From assembly GCF_027532025.1 (NCBI RefSeq), contig NZ_JAPZSY010000122.1, positions 1-39,589 of the forward strand: a stretch of 39,589 bases of DNA, in the 5' to 3' direction. This DNA comes from Inhella sp. (GTDB lineage: Bacteria; Pseudomonadota; Gammaproteobacteria; Burkholderiales; Burkholderiaceae_C). Both the position numbers and the translations under genes were made by a program. The notes under the pieces are model-generated. The model made no database searches, was not told the DNA's origin, and worked only from the letters and a program-made list of their open reading frames with translations. Below are positions 9,396-17,304 of the stretch, in pieces (within the stretch, counting starts at the first letter, position 1; each line of letters starts with the position of its first letter).

Positions 9396-10895
9396 ATGAA
9401 ACAACTCTTTGCCGCCTTGGCATTGGGGCTCAGCTTGCTGGCCCCGGCCTGGGCTCAAGACGCGGCGGCCAGTGCCGTCGATGCCGCCTCGGCCGTGGTC
9501 GCCACCGCGGCCCCCGCGGCCGAAGCGGCCTCCGCCGCGCCGGCCGCTGCCCCGGCTCCGCAGATCAACAAGGGCGACACCGCCTGGATGATGGTGGCCA
9601 CCCTGTTGGTCATCTTGATGACCGTGCCTGGCCTGGCCCTGTTCTACGGCGGCCTGGTGCGCGCCAAGAACATGCTCAGCGTGCTCATGCAGGTGATGGT
9701 CACGTTCTCGCTGATCGTCGTGCTGTGGGTCTTGTACGGCTACAGCCTGGCCTTCACCGAGGGCAATGCCTACATCGGCGGCTTCGATCGCGTGATGCTC
9801 AAAGGCATTTGGGACAACGTGGCCGGCACCTTCGCGCCTGCTGCCACCTTCAGCAAGGGCGTGTACATCCCCGAGATCGTGTTCGCTGCCTTCCAGGCCA
9901 CCTTCGCCGGCATCACCTGCTGCCTGATCGTGGGTGCCTTTGCCGAACGCATCAAGTTCAGCGCCGTGCTGGCCTTCTGCGCGATTTGGTTCACGTTCAG
10001 CTACCTGCCCATCGCGCACATGGTCTGGTTCTGGATGGGTCCGGACGCCTACAGCAGCGCCGAAGTCGCGGCCGAGATGACCAGCAAAGCGGGCCTGATC
10101 TGGCAACACGGGGCGCTCGACTTCGCCGGCGGCACCGTGGTGCACATCAACGCCGCCGTGGCCGGCTTGGTCGGTGCCTACATGGTGGGCAAGCGCGTGG
10201 GCTACGGCAAAGAGGCCTTCACCCCGCACAGCCTGCCGCTGACGATGACCGGCGCAGCCCTGCTGTGGGTGGGCTGGTTCGGCTTCAACGCGGGTTCGGC
10301 CCTGGAAGCCAACGGCTTCGCGGCACTCGCCTTCATCAACACCTTCGTGGCCACTGCCGCGGCCGTGCTGGCTTGGAGCGTGGGTGAAGCCCTGCACCGT
10401 GGCAAGGCCTCGATGCTGGGTGCCGCCTCGGGTGCCGTCGCCGGTCTGGTGGCCATCACCCCGGCCGCTGGCAACGTGGGGGTGGGCGGCGCGCTGATCA
10501 TCGGTCTCATCGCCGGCTTCGCTTGCCTGTGGGGCGTGACGGGCCTGAAGAAGATGCTCAAGGCCGACGACTCGCTGGATGTGTTCGGCGTCCACGGTGT
10601 GGGCGGCATCATCGGTGCGTTGCTGACGGGTGTGTTCGCCAGCCCCAACCTGGGTGGCCCGAGTTTGATGGGCGACTGGGTGACGGCCACCATGGTGACG
10701 CCGGAGGCCTATTCGATTGGCAGCCAGCTCTGGATCCAAACCAAGGGCGTGCTCATCACCATCGCCTGGAGCGCCGTGGTCTCGGTCGTGGCCTTCAAGC
10801 TGGTGGACTGGACGATCGGCCTGCGCGTCACCGAAGAAGAAGAGCGCGAGGGTCTGGACATCGCCAGCCACGGCGAAACCGCCTACTCCAAGTAA
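9396..10895 (+). CDS. amtB: ammonium transporter AmtB
   Basis: A membrane ammonium channel/transporter, gated by GlnK. The 499-residue product has a signal peptide (cleavage after AWA near residue 20), then an Ala/Pro-rich segment of about 35 residues, then the 11-helix Amt core starting at DTAWMMVATLLVILMTVPGLALFYGGLVR. The pore twin histidines are His250 (VVHINAAVAG) and His400 (FGVHGVGG). The C-terminal tail (GLRVTEEEEREGLDIASHGE) is the conserved GlnK-contact region. The Ala-rich extension after the signal is longer than in E. coli AmtB. GGAG precedes the ATG by seven bases. A strong terminator follows directly. Identity is secure. Confidence 0.97.
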   Translation: MKQLFAALALGLSLLAPAWAQDAAASAVDAASAVVATAAPAAEAASAAPAAAPAPQINKGDTAWMMVATLLVILMTVPGLALFYGGLVRAKNMLSVLMQVMVTFSLIVVLWVLYGYSLAFTEGNAYIGGFDRVMLKGIWDNVAGTFAPAATFSKGVYIPEIVFAAFQATFAGITCCLIVGAFAERIKFSAVLAFCAIWFTFSYLPIAHMVWFWMGPDAYSSAEVAAEMTSKAGLIWQHGALDFAGGTVVHINAAVAGLVGAYMVGKRVGYGKEAFTPHSLPLTMTGAALLWVGWFGFNAGSALEANGFAALAFINTFVATAAAVLAWSVGEALHRGKASMLGAASGAVAGLVAITPAAGNVGVGGALIIGLIAGFACLWGVTGLKKMLKADDSLDVFGVHGVGGIIGALLTGVFASPNLGGPSLMGDWVTATMVTPEAYSIGSQLWIQTKGVLITIAWSAVVSVVAFKLVDWTIGLRVTEEEEREGLDIASHGETAYSK

Positions 10896-10915
10896 TCGAG
10901 CCTTCGCTCGCGATC

Positions 10916-10940
10916 GGCCGCCCTTCGGGGCGGCCTTTTT
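10916..10940 (+). terminator. rho-independent terminator after amtB
   Basis: GGCCGCCC and GGGCGGCC form a perfect 8-bp stem with a TTCG tetraloop, followed by TTTTT. This ends the porin-glnK-amtB transcript and abuts the stop codon of the convergent receiver-domain gene. There is no U-tract on the other strand, so it should act only on the plus strand. Confidence 0.92.
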
Positions 10941-11329
10941 CATTGCAGGGGCGATCCGCCCAGCGCCAGCATGGCCAGCACCGCCTGCCGCAGCGGCGTG
11001 GCCATCACCGGCAAGGGCACGAAGTGGCGCGCCCCAGCCTGCCAAGCACAGGCCCTCTCGGCCGCTTGGCCACGCGCACCCAGCAGCAACAAGGGGGTGA
11101 TGGCGCGCTCGGGATCGGCCTGCCAAGCGTCGATCAGCGCCAAGGCGTCGGGGTGGCCCCCCAGTTGCAGGTTCAGCACCACCAAGTCGGGCTGCACGGC
11201 ACGGGCCAAACGCAGCGCTGCTGCGCCGTGATCGGCTTCGAACAGGGCGAGCCCGGCATCGCGCAGTGCTGCCTGCACCGCCCGCCGGGTGGGGGCGTCA
11301 CCGTCCACGATCAGCACCTTGGGTTTCAT
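10940..11329 (-). CDS. stand-alone degenerate response-regulator receiver
   Basis: A 129-residue CheY-like protein with no output domain. The fold is readable: beta1 VLIVDGDAPTRR, beta3 DLVVLNLQL, beta4 ITPLLLLGARG, beta5 HFVPLPV. Several phosphorylation residues are altered. The phospho-acceptor position in beta3 is Asn rather than Asp, the acidic pair after beta1 is D-G-D, the Ser/Thr at the end of beta4 is Gly, and the beta5 Lys-Pro is missing. It is therefore likely a phosphorylation-independent pseudo-receiver. On the minus strand, TATGCT lies exactly six bases before the ATG, suggesting a leaderless mRNA. It sits between amtB and gshA, convergent to amtB and divergent from gshA. Its partner is unknown. 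Confidence 0.75.
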   Translation of the reverse strand: MKPKVLIVDGDAPTRRAVQAALRDAGLALFEADHGAAALRLARAVQPDLVVLNLQLGGHPDALALIDAWQADPERAITPLLLLGARGQAAERACAWQAGARHFVPLPVMATPLRQAVLAMLALGGSPLQ

Positions 11330-11425
11330 GGCGTCAGCATATTGAGCTTGCGCAACTTGGATCAGCCCCCACCTGTGCGGTCGTTCCTAGAATGGGCTGA
11401 AGCCCCCCTCCGAAAGCGCCGCTCC

Positions 11426-12733
11426 ATGGTTCCCCACCTCATCACCGCCCTGACGGGCCCCATCAACGAGCTGGAGCAGCGCATCCTGGAGTCCACGCCG
11501 GCCATCGAGCGCTGGTTTCGGCTCGAGTGGATGGAGCACACGCCGCCCTTCTACACCTCGGTGGACGTGCGCAACGCCGGCTTCAAACTGGCGCCGGTGG
11601 ACACCAACCTCTTCCCTGGTGGCTTCAACAACCTCACCGAGGCCATGCTGCCCTTGGCGGTGCAGGCTGCCATGGCGGCCATCGAAAAGATCTGCCCCGA
11701 GGCCAAGAACCTGCTTCTGATCCCCGAGAAGCACACCCGCAACACCTTCTACCTGGCCAACGTGGCGACATTGGTGCGCATCTTTCACCAAGCAGGCCTC
11801 AACGTCCGCCTCGGCACGCTGGACGAAACCATCACCGCGCCCACGCCGCTGACGCTGGCCGACGGCAGCACCCTGGTGGTGGAGCCCCTGATCCGAAAGT
11901 CGGGTCGGGTGATGCTGAAGGACTTCGACCCTTGCACCATCTTGCTGAACAACGACTTGTCCGGCGGCATCCCCAACATCCTGAAGAACATCGAGCAGCA
12001 GTACCTGTTGCCACCGCTGCATGCCGGCTGGGCGGTGCGGCGCAAGAGCCAGCACTTCGCAGCCTACGAGGAAGTGGCCAAGAAGTTCGCCAAGCTTCTG
12101 GGCATGGACCCTTGGCTGCTGAACCCGATGTTCGAGCAGTGCGGCAGTGTGGACTTTGCCGAGGGCACCGGCATTGAGTGCGTCCAATCCCATGCCGATG
12201 CGCTTTTGAACAAGATCCGCCGAAAGTACAAGGACTACGGCATCAACGAGAAGCCCTTCGTGATCGTCAAGGCCGACAACGGCACCTACGGCATGGGCAT
12301 CATGACCGTGCGCGACGCCAAGGAGTTGGACGCCATCAACCGCCGCACCAAGAACAAGATGTCGGTGGTCAAGGATGGTCAGCAGGTCAACGAAGTCATC
12401 ATCCAAGAAGGCGTGCCCACTTACGAGCGCGTCAATGACGGCGTGGCCGAGCCGGTGGTCTACATGGTGGACCGTTACGTGGTGGGCGGTTTCTACCGGG
12501 TGCATGCCGATCGCGGCATCGACGAAAACCTCAACGCCCCCGGCGCGAGCTTCGTGCCCCTGGCCTTTGCCGAGTCGGCCCACCTGGCCCGCCCCGGCCA
12601 GAAGCCCGGCGCCAGCGCCCCCAACCGCTTCTACATGTACGGGGTCGTGGCCCGTTTGGCGATGCTGGCGGCGAGTTATGAGTTGGAGCGGACGGATCCG
12701 GAGGCGGAAGACGGCGACGGTATCCCCAACTGA
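11426..12733 (+). CDS. gshA: glutamate-cysteine ligase, proteobacterial (Acidithiobacillus-type) family
   Basis: Catalyses the first step of glutathione synthesis, joining glutamate and cysteine through the gamma-carboxyl. The 435-residue protein belongs to the group distinct from the E. coli GshA fold, recognisable by FYTSVDVRNAGFKLAPVDTNLFPGG split as VDVRNAGFKLAPVDTN, by LIPEKHTRNTFYL, and by KADNGTYGMGIM, an ATP-binding-like segment. The ATG at 11426 begins VPHLITALTGPINELEQRIL, matching the family N-terminus. A -10-like TAGAAT occurs at 11388-11393. In Burkholderiales this gene normally follows glnK-amtB and precedes gshB. Here kup and an amidotransferase gene intervene before gshB. Confidence 0.92.
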   Translation: MVPHLITALTGPINELEQRILESTPAIERWFRLEWMEHTPPFYTSVDVRNAGFKLAPVDTNLFPGGFNNLTEAMLPLAVQAAMAAIEKICPEAKNLLLIPEKHTRNTFYLANVATLVRIFHQAGLNVRLGTLDETITAPTPLTLADGSTLVVEPLIRKSGRVMLKDFDPCTILLNNDLSGGIPNILKNIEQQYLLPPLHAGWAVRRKSQHFAAYEEVAKKFAKLLGMDPWLLNPMFEQCGSVDFAEGTGIECVQSHADALLNKIRRKYKDYGINEKPFVIVKADNGTYGMGIMTVRDAKELDAINRRTKNKMSVVKDGQQVNEVIIQEGVPTYERVNDGVAEPVVYMVDRYVVGGFYRVHADRGIDENLNAPGASFVPLAFAESAHLARPGQKPGASAPNRFYMYGVVARLAMLAASYELERTDPEAEDGDGIPN

Positions 12734-12817
12734 TGTGCCTCGCCTTGGGCGGGCATTGGCGTCGAATGCGGCGTGACCTTCGAGGTTTTGCCATGCCGAT
12801 GCTGCATCGCAGCAATT

Positions 12818-12831
12818 CGCCCGATCGGGCG
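12818..12831. promoter_or_regulatory. 14-bp perfect palindrome upstream of kup
   Basis: CGCCCGATCGGGCG is a perfect inverted repeat abutting CACAAT (12832-12837), a -10-like hexamer. GCAATTC also occurs twice around it (12812-12818 and 12842-12848). The location between gshA and kup suits an operator or hairpin, but no regulator is known and such GC palindromes can arise by chance. Confidence 0.35.
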
Positions 12832-12885
12832 CACAATCGAGGCAATTCAACTTGAGCGGCGCCCCGGGGTGCTGTTGTCTTTTTC

Positions 12886-14775
12886 TTGCACGCTCCCAAA
12901 CACGGGGTCGATCGATCCCCCGCCGCCCTGGCCGCCTTGAGCTTGGTCGCCCTGGGCGTGGTGTTCGGCGACATCGGCACCAGTCCGTTGTACGCCCTGC
13001 GCGAAACCTTTCATGGGGCGCACTTGGCGGTGACCCGGGCCAACGTGCTGGGGGTGTTGTCGCTGCTGTTTTGGACGATGACGGTGGTCGTTTCGTTCAA
13101 GTACGTGCTGCTGATCCTGCGAGCTGACAACAACGGCGAGGGGGGGCTGATTGCCATGATGGCGTTGGCCACCCAGGCAGTGAAGGACAAGCCGGTGCTG
13201 CGCCGGCGGCTCATGCTGTTGGGTCTGTTCGGCACGGCCATCTTTTTCGGGGACGCTGTCATCACCCCGGCCATGACGGTGCTGGGCGCGGTCGAGGGCA
13301 TCGATGTGTATGCCCCCGAGTACCACGGGCTGATCGTGCCCGTGACCTTGCTCATCCTCACCGGTTTGTTCGCCTTTCAGCGCCTGGGAACGGGTACGGT
13401 GGGCAAGGCCTTTGGACCCATCATGTTGGTGTGGTTTGTGGCCCTGGCGGCGCTAGGGGTGCCGCAGATCATCGCCAACCCGGAGGTGTTGCAGGCGCTG
13501 AACCCGGCTCACGCCCTGCAGTTCGGCTTGCAGCATCGGTGGATGGCCTTCGTGGCGCTGGGCGCGGCTGTGCTGGTGGTGACCGGTGGCGAGGCCCTGT
13601 ACGCCGATTTGGGGCACTTCGGCAAAGGGCCGATCCGCCTGTCTTGGTACGGCTTGGTGATGCCAGCGCTCACGCTGAACTACTTCGGCCAGGGCGCCTT
13701 GTTGCTCAGCGACCCCACCGCCATCAAGAATCCCTTCTACCTGCTGGCCCCGGCCTGGGCCGAGATTCCCCTGTTTGCGCTGGCCACCTTGGCGGCCACC
13801 GTGGCCTCGCAGGCCTTGATCACGGCCAGTTTCTCGGTGGCCAAGCAGGCCATGCAATTGGGCATCTTGCCGCGCATGCGCATTTGGCACACCTCGGTGA
13901 AAGAGACGGGGCAGATCTACGTCCCCGCCATCAACTGGGCCTTGTATGCCTTCGTGGTCGTTGCCGTGGTGTTTTTCGGCTCCAGCAGCAAGATGGCCGG
14001 CGCGTACGGCGTGGCGGTGACCATGGACATGACCATCACCACGGTGCTCACGTTCTTCGTCATCCGTCACGGTTGGAAGTACCCCTTGGCCCTCTGTGTG
14101 GCCGCCACGGGGGCGTTTTTCCTCATCGACGTGTTGTTCCTGGCCTCCAACTTGCTCAAAGTGCCCTCGGGCGGCTGGTTCCCCCTCGCCATCGGCATTT
14201 GGTGTTTCACCATGATGCTGACTTGGAAGCAGGGCAGGCGATTGATGTCCGACAAGCTGCGCGAGGACGCGATCGACCTCAAGAGCTTCTTGCAAGCTGT
14301 GTTTGTCAGCCCGCCCACCCGGGTGGAGGGCACGGCGGTGTTCATGTCCAGCGAAGCGGGCGTGACGCCCAACGCGCTCCTGCACAACTTGAAGCACAAC
14401 AAGGTTTTGCACGCGCAGAACCTGTTCGTCACGGTCAAGCACCATGAGGTTCCTTGGATTGGCTTCGATCGGCGCGTGCAGGTGGAGTCGCTGGGCAACA
14501 ACTGTTGGCAGGTGGGCTTGCACTTCGGCTTCAAGAATGAGCCCGACGTGCCGGAGGCCTTGCAGTTGCTCAAGCAGCAAGGCATCGTGCTGGACGACAT
14601 GGACACCAGCTACTTCCTGAGCCGCGACATCGTCATGCCCACCATCGGTGGTGGCATGGCCCTGTGGCGGGAGAAACTGTTCGCCAGCATGCACCGCAAC
14701 GCGGCGGGCGCAGCCGATTTTCTCCACCTGCCCACCAACCGGGTGGTGGAGTTGGGTTCGAAAGTCGAGATCTGA
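12886..14775 (+). CDS. kup: Kup-type potassium uptake transporter
   Basis: A KUP/HAK/KT family K+:H+ symporter. The 629-residue product shows the family signature near its start ([23 protein letters not shown]), about 12 hydrophobic helices up to residue 450, motifs [17 protein letters not shown] and [13 protein letters not shown], and a C-terminal cytoplasmic domain of about 180 residues. Length matches E. coli Kup (622). The only start that keeps the full N-terminus is TTG at 12886, because an in-frame stop lies at 12853 and no ATG or GTG follows before the first helix. That start has only a weak Shine-Dalgarno, so the exact N-terminus is uncertain. It lies between gshA and gshB, converging on an amidotransferase gene 7 bp away. 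Confidence 0.93.
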   Translation: MHAPKHGVDRSPAALAALSLVALGVVFGDIGTSPLYALRETFHGAHLAVTRANVLGVLSLLFWTMTVVVSFKYVLLILRADNNGEGGLIAMMALATQAVKDKPVLRRRLMLLGLFGTAIFFGDAVITPAMTVLGAVEGIDVYAPEYHGLIVPVTLLILTGLFAFQRLGTGTVGKAFGPIMLVWFVALAALGVPQIIANPEVLQALNPAHALQFGLQHRWMAFVALGAAVLVVTGGEALYADLGHFGKGPIRLSWYGLVMPALTLNYFGQGALLLSDPTAIKNPFYLLAPAWAEIPLFALATLAATVASQALITASFSVAKQAMQLGILPRMRIWHTSVKETGQIYVPAINWALYAFVVVAVVFFGSSSKMAGAYGVAVTMDMTITTVLTFFVIRHGWKYPLALCVAATGAFFLIDVLFLASNLLKVPSGGWFPLAIGIWCFTMMLTWKQGRRLMSDKLREDAIDLKSFLQAVFVSPPTRVEGTAVFMSSEAGVTPNALLHNLKHNKVLHAQNLFVTVKHHEVPWIGFDRRVQVESLGNNCWQVGLHFGFKNEPDVPEALQLLKQQGIVLDDMDTSYFLSRDIVMPTIGGGMALWREKLFASMHRNAAGAADFLHLPTNRVVELGSKVEI

Positions 14776-14782
14776 ACGGCCC

Positions 14783-15559
14783 TCAGGCCACGTTCAACGG
14801 GTGCTCGGTGGTGCGGCCATCGGCGTGCAGGCACAGGGCGGCGCCGGGTCGCAGCGGGGCCCAGCCGTCGTGGTCGCCCTCCAGGGGCTCACTGGCTACC
14901 ATTTGACCGTGCTCGGCGCGGTGGTGGTACAGCGTCGGCGGTCGATCGTCGCTGGCCCAGCGGAAGGCGAACACGTCGTCGCCGTCCGCCAAAGCGGCTG
15001 AAAAACGCAAGGGTTCGGTGATTTGCTCCGCGTCCATGTGCTGGCGAACCTCGCTCAACACCAGGCTCACGGCTTCCACGGGGCCATGGCCGTTGGCGAT
15101 GCGTTCCACGATCAACAGGAACAGCAGTTCGGAGTCCGTCGCCCCGCGGCGCTGGTGCCACAGGGTGTCGGGCAGTTGGGCTTCCAGTTGGCGCCGCACC
15201 AAGCCAAAGCCGCCCACCTGCCCGTTGTGCATGAACAAGAAAGTGCTGCTGCTGAACGGGTGGCAATTGCTCAACGCGATGCCGCCGCCCGTGGCCGCGC
15301 GGACGTGGGCAAAGAACAGGTGCGATCGCACGTGGGCCGCCAAGGCGCGCAGGTTCTCGTCGCTCCAGGCCGGGGTGACTTGGCGATACACGCCCGGCGT
15401 GTCGCGGTCGCCGTACCAGCCCACGCCGAAGCCGTCGCCGTTGGTGACCATCTTGGCCTCCTCGGCGCGCAGGCTCTGGCGCACCAGGGAGTGCTTGGGG
15501 CGGCAGACGAGGTCTTCCAGGTAGATGGGGTCGCCGCGGTAGGCCAGGAATCGACACAT
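14783..15559 (-). CDS. class II glutamine amidotransferase (YafJ/Dug3/EgtC-like)
   Basis: An N-terminal nucleophile amidotransferase/hydrolase of 258 residues. After removal of Met1, Cys2 (MCRFLAYRG) is the nucleophile. NGDGFGVGWYGD, FFAHVRAAT, NCHPF, FMHNGQVGG and GATDSELLF follow in the order expected for a class II glutaminase domain with no synthase domain attached. Known relatives cleave gamma-glutamyl bonds: yeast Dug3 in glutathione breakdown and EgtC in ergothioneine synthesis. Its position between gshA-kup and gshB, opposite strand, makes a glutathione-linked substrate attractive, but that is inference. CACACT lies seven bases before the ATG. The start at 15559 is fixed by the required Cys2. 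Confidence 0.88.
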   Translation of the reverse strand: MCRFLAYRGDPIYLEDLVCRPKHSLVRQSLRAEEAKMVTNGDGFGVGWYGDRDTPGVYRQVTPAWSDENLRALAAHVRSHLFFAHVRAATGGGIALSNCHPFSSSTFLFMHNGQVGGFGLVRRQLEAQLPDTLWHQRRGATDSELLFLLIVERIANGHGPVEAVSLVLSEVRQHMDAEQITEPLRFSAALADGDDVFAFRWASDDRPPTLYHHRAEHGQMVASEPLEGDHDGWAPLRPGAALCLHADGRTTEHPLNVA

Positions 15560-15614
15560 GGCCCCGAGTGTGCGGCGTGCCAAACTGGTCGGCCACCGCA
15601 AACACCCTGACGCC

Positions 15615-16586
15615 ATGGACTTTCTCGTCGTTGCCGACCCGTATCAGGAGTTCAAGACTCACAAGGACAGCACCTTCGCCATGCTGCGCGAAGCCGCCCG
15701 CCGTGGCCACCAGTTGTGGGTGTGCGAGCCCTGGCAGCTGCGCAGCGAACCGGGTCAGGGCGTGCGCGTCACGCCCACCCGCCTGCACCTGAGCCTGGAC
15801 GCCCTCCACAGCCACGCAGGCCAGCACGTGCCCGACTGGGTGCAGGCCGCCGAAGACGCCACGCGCTGCCTGGCCGACTTCGATGCCGTGCTGATGCGCA
15901 AGGACCCTCCCTTTGACGCCGAGTACGCCTACGCCACGCACCTGCTGAGCCAGGCCGAGCGTGAAGGTGCGAAGGTCTTCAACCGCCCGGCGGCCCTGCG
16001 CGAGCACCCTGAAAAACTCGCCATCCTTGAGTTCCCGCAGTTCACGGCGCCCACCCTGGTCAGCCGCGACATGGCGGCGCTGCGCGCCTTCCATGCCGAA
16101 CAGCAGGACTTGATCTTCAAGCCCTTGGATGGCATGGGTGGCATGGGCATCTTCCGCGTCAAGGCCGACGCGCTGAACCTCGGCGCCATCCTGGAGCAGC
16201 TGACCCGCGACGGCACGCAAACCATCATGGCGCAGCGCTACCTGCCGCAGATCAGCGAGGGCGACAAGCGCGTGCTCTTGATCGACGGTGTGCCCGTCTC
16301 GCACGCGCTGGCGCGCATCCCGCAAGGGGGCGAGGTGCGCGGCAACCTGGCCGCCGGGGGCAAGGGCGTGGCCATGCCCCTGACGCCCCGGGAGCGCGAG
16401 ATTGCCGAGACCTTGGGCCCCATCCTGGCGGCGCGCGGCCTGATGCTGGTGGGCCTGGACGTGATCGGCGGGCACCTGACCGAGATCAACGTCACCAGCC
16501 CGACCTGCTTCCAAGAAATCAGTGCGCAGGCGGGCGTGGACGTGGCGGCTTTGTTCGTCGACGCGCTGGAACACCACCTGCGCTGA
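15615..16586 (+). CDS. gshB: glutathione synthetase
   Basis: An ATP-grasp ligase that adds glycine to gamma-glutamylcysteine, the second step of glutathione synthesis. The 323-residue product has the N-terminal substrate region (DFLVVADPYQEFKTHKDSTFAML), LMRKDPPFD, the ATP-grasp loop FKPLDGMGGMGIFR, and the Mg/ATP-binding end EINVTSPTCFQEI. Length is normal (E. coli GshB is 315). It is divergent from the amidotransferase gene, 55 bp apart. CACCCT sits six bases before the ATG and no Shine-Dalgarno is seen, a weak instance of the leaderless pattern seen elsewhere in the window. Genes for PTS IIA, HPr and enzyme I, which I recall often following gshB in Burkholderiales, are absent. Confidence 0.95.
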   Translation: MDFLVVADPYQEFKTHKDSTFAMLREAARRGHQLWVCEPWQLRSEPGQGVRVTPTRLHLSLDALHSHAGQHVPDWVQAAEDATRCLADFDAVLMRKDPPFDAEYAYATHLLSQAEREGAKVFNRPAALREHPEKLAILEFPQFTAPTLVSRDMAALRAFHAEQQDLIFKPLDGMGGMGIFRVKADALNLGAILEQLTRDGTQTIMAQRYLPQISEGDKRVLLIDGVPVSHALARIPQGGEVRGNLAAGGKGVAMPLTPREREIAETLGPILAARGLMLVGLDVIGGHLTEINVTSPTCFQEISAQAGVDVAALFVDALEHHLR

Positions 16587-16618
16587 GCGCAAACCAACAT
16601 CGCATTCCACCCGAGTCC

Positions 16619-17146
16619 ATGCCCTTTGTTCCCGATGACTTCCACGCCCCGCTGGAGTTGACAACCGACCGCGTCGCCCTGGAGGTGTTATCGCCACGCC
16701 ACGCGGCAGTTGACTTTCGGGCGATTCGGGTAAATGAGGATCGGATTCGTCATGTGTTTGGACCGAACAACGGCTGGCCAGCCGCAGACCTCAGCTTCGA
16801 ACAGAACCTAGCCGACTTGGCAAGGCATCAGGACGAGTTCAAGCGCCGGGTGGCCTTTGCCTACGCGATGCTGAGGCCCGAAACCGGGGAGTACCTCGGC
16901 TGCGTCTACATCAAGCCGATCAAGTCCAAGCTGGAGCGGGATTTCCGCAAGAGCGCCTATCAGGCTCAGGTCTTCTTCTGGATGGCTCAATCAGAGGCTG
17001 GTCCGTGCGCTGAACAGGTGCTGGCGTTGTTGGTGCGCTGGTTGAAGTCCGCGTGGCCCTTTGCCGCGGTGGCCTTCCCAGGGCGCCTGCAAACCTGGGA
17101 CGAGTGGGACGCTCTGGCCCACGGGGCGACTGAAATCGCACCGTAG
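16619..17146 (+). CDS. putative GNAT-like acetyltransferase, likely acquired
   Basis: A 175-residue protein with the feel of a GNAT-fold acetyltransferase. LTTDRVALEVLSPRHAAVDFRAI opens it, a central strand reads RPETGEYLGCVYIKPI, and AYQAQVFFWM is followed by a helix. No clear acetyl-CoA loop (Q/R-x-x-G-x-G/A) is visible, so activity is uncertain. Codon use differs from neighbours: it contains TTA, CTA, GTA and AGG codons that are nearly absent in adjacent genes, suggesting later acquisition. It lies 32 bp after gshB with no clear ribosome site. The 157 bp from here to uup hold no gene I can support. The product could be unrelated to acetyl transfer. Confidence 0.6.
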   Translation: MPFVPDDFHAPLELTTDRVALEVLSPRHAAVDFRAIRVNEDRIRHVFGPNNGWPAADLSFEQNLADLARHQDEFKRRVAFAYAMLRPETGEYLGCVYIKPIKSKLERDFRKSAYQAQVFFWMAQSEAGPCAEQVLALLVRWLKSAWPFAAVAFPGRLQTWDEWDALAHGATEIAP

Positions 17147-17304
17147 TTGGATCTTGCTGGCCGGATCGGTAGCTGGTCTGAAAGGCGCTGACGCTGAACT
17201 CGGCGGCACGACGTGCTGGCAGGAAGCCTCGCGCGCCACAGCGCGATCAGCTTGCAACCTTGTCGCAGCGGACTTGGGGAGCGCCCCAGGGACAATGGCT
17301 GGCT

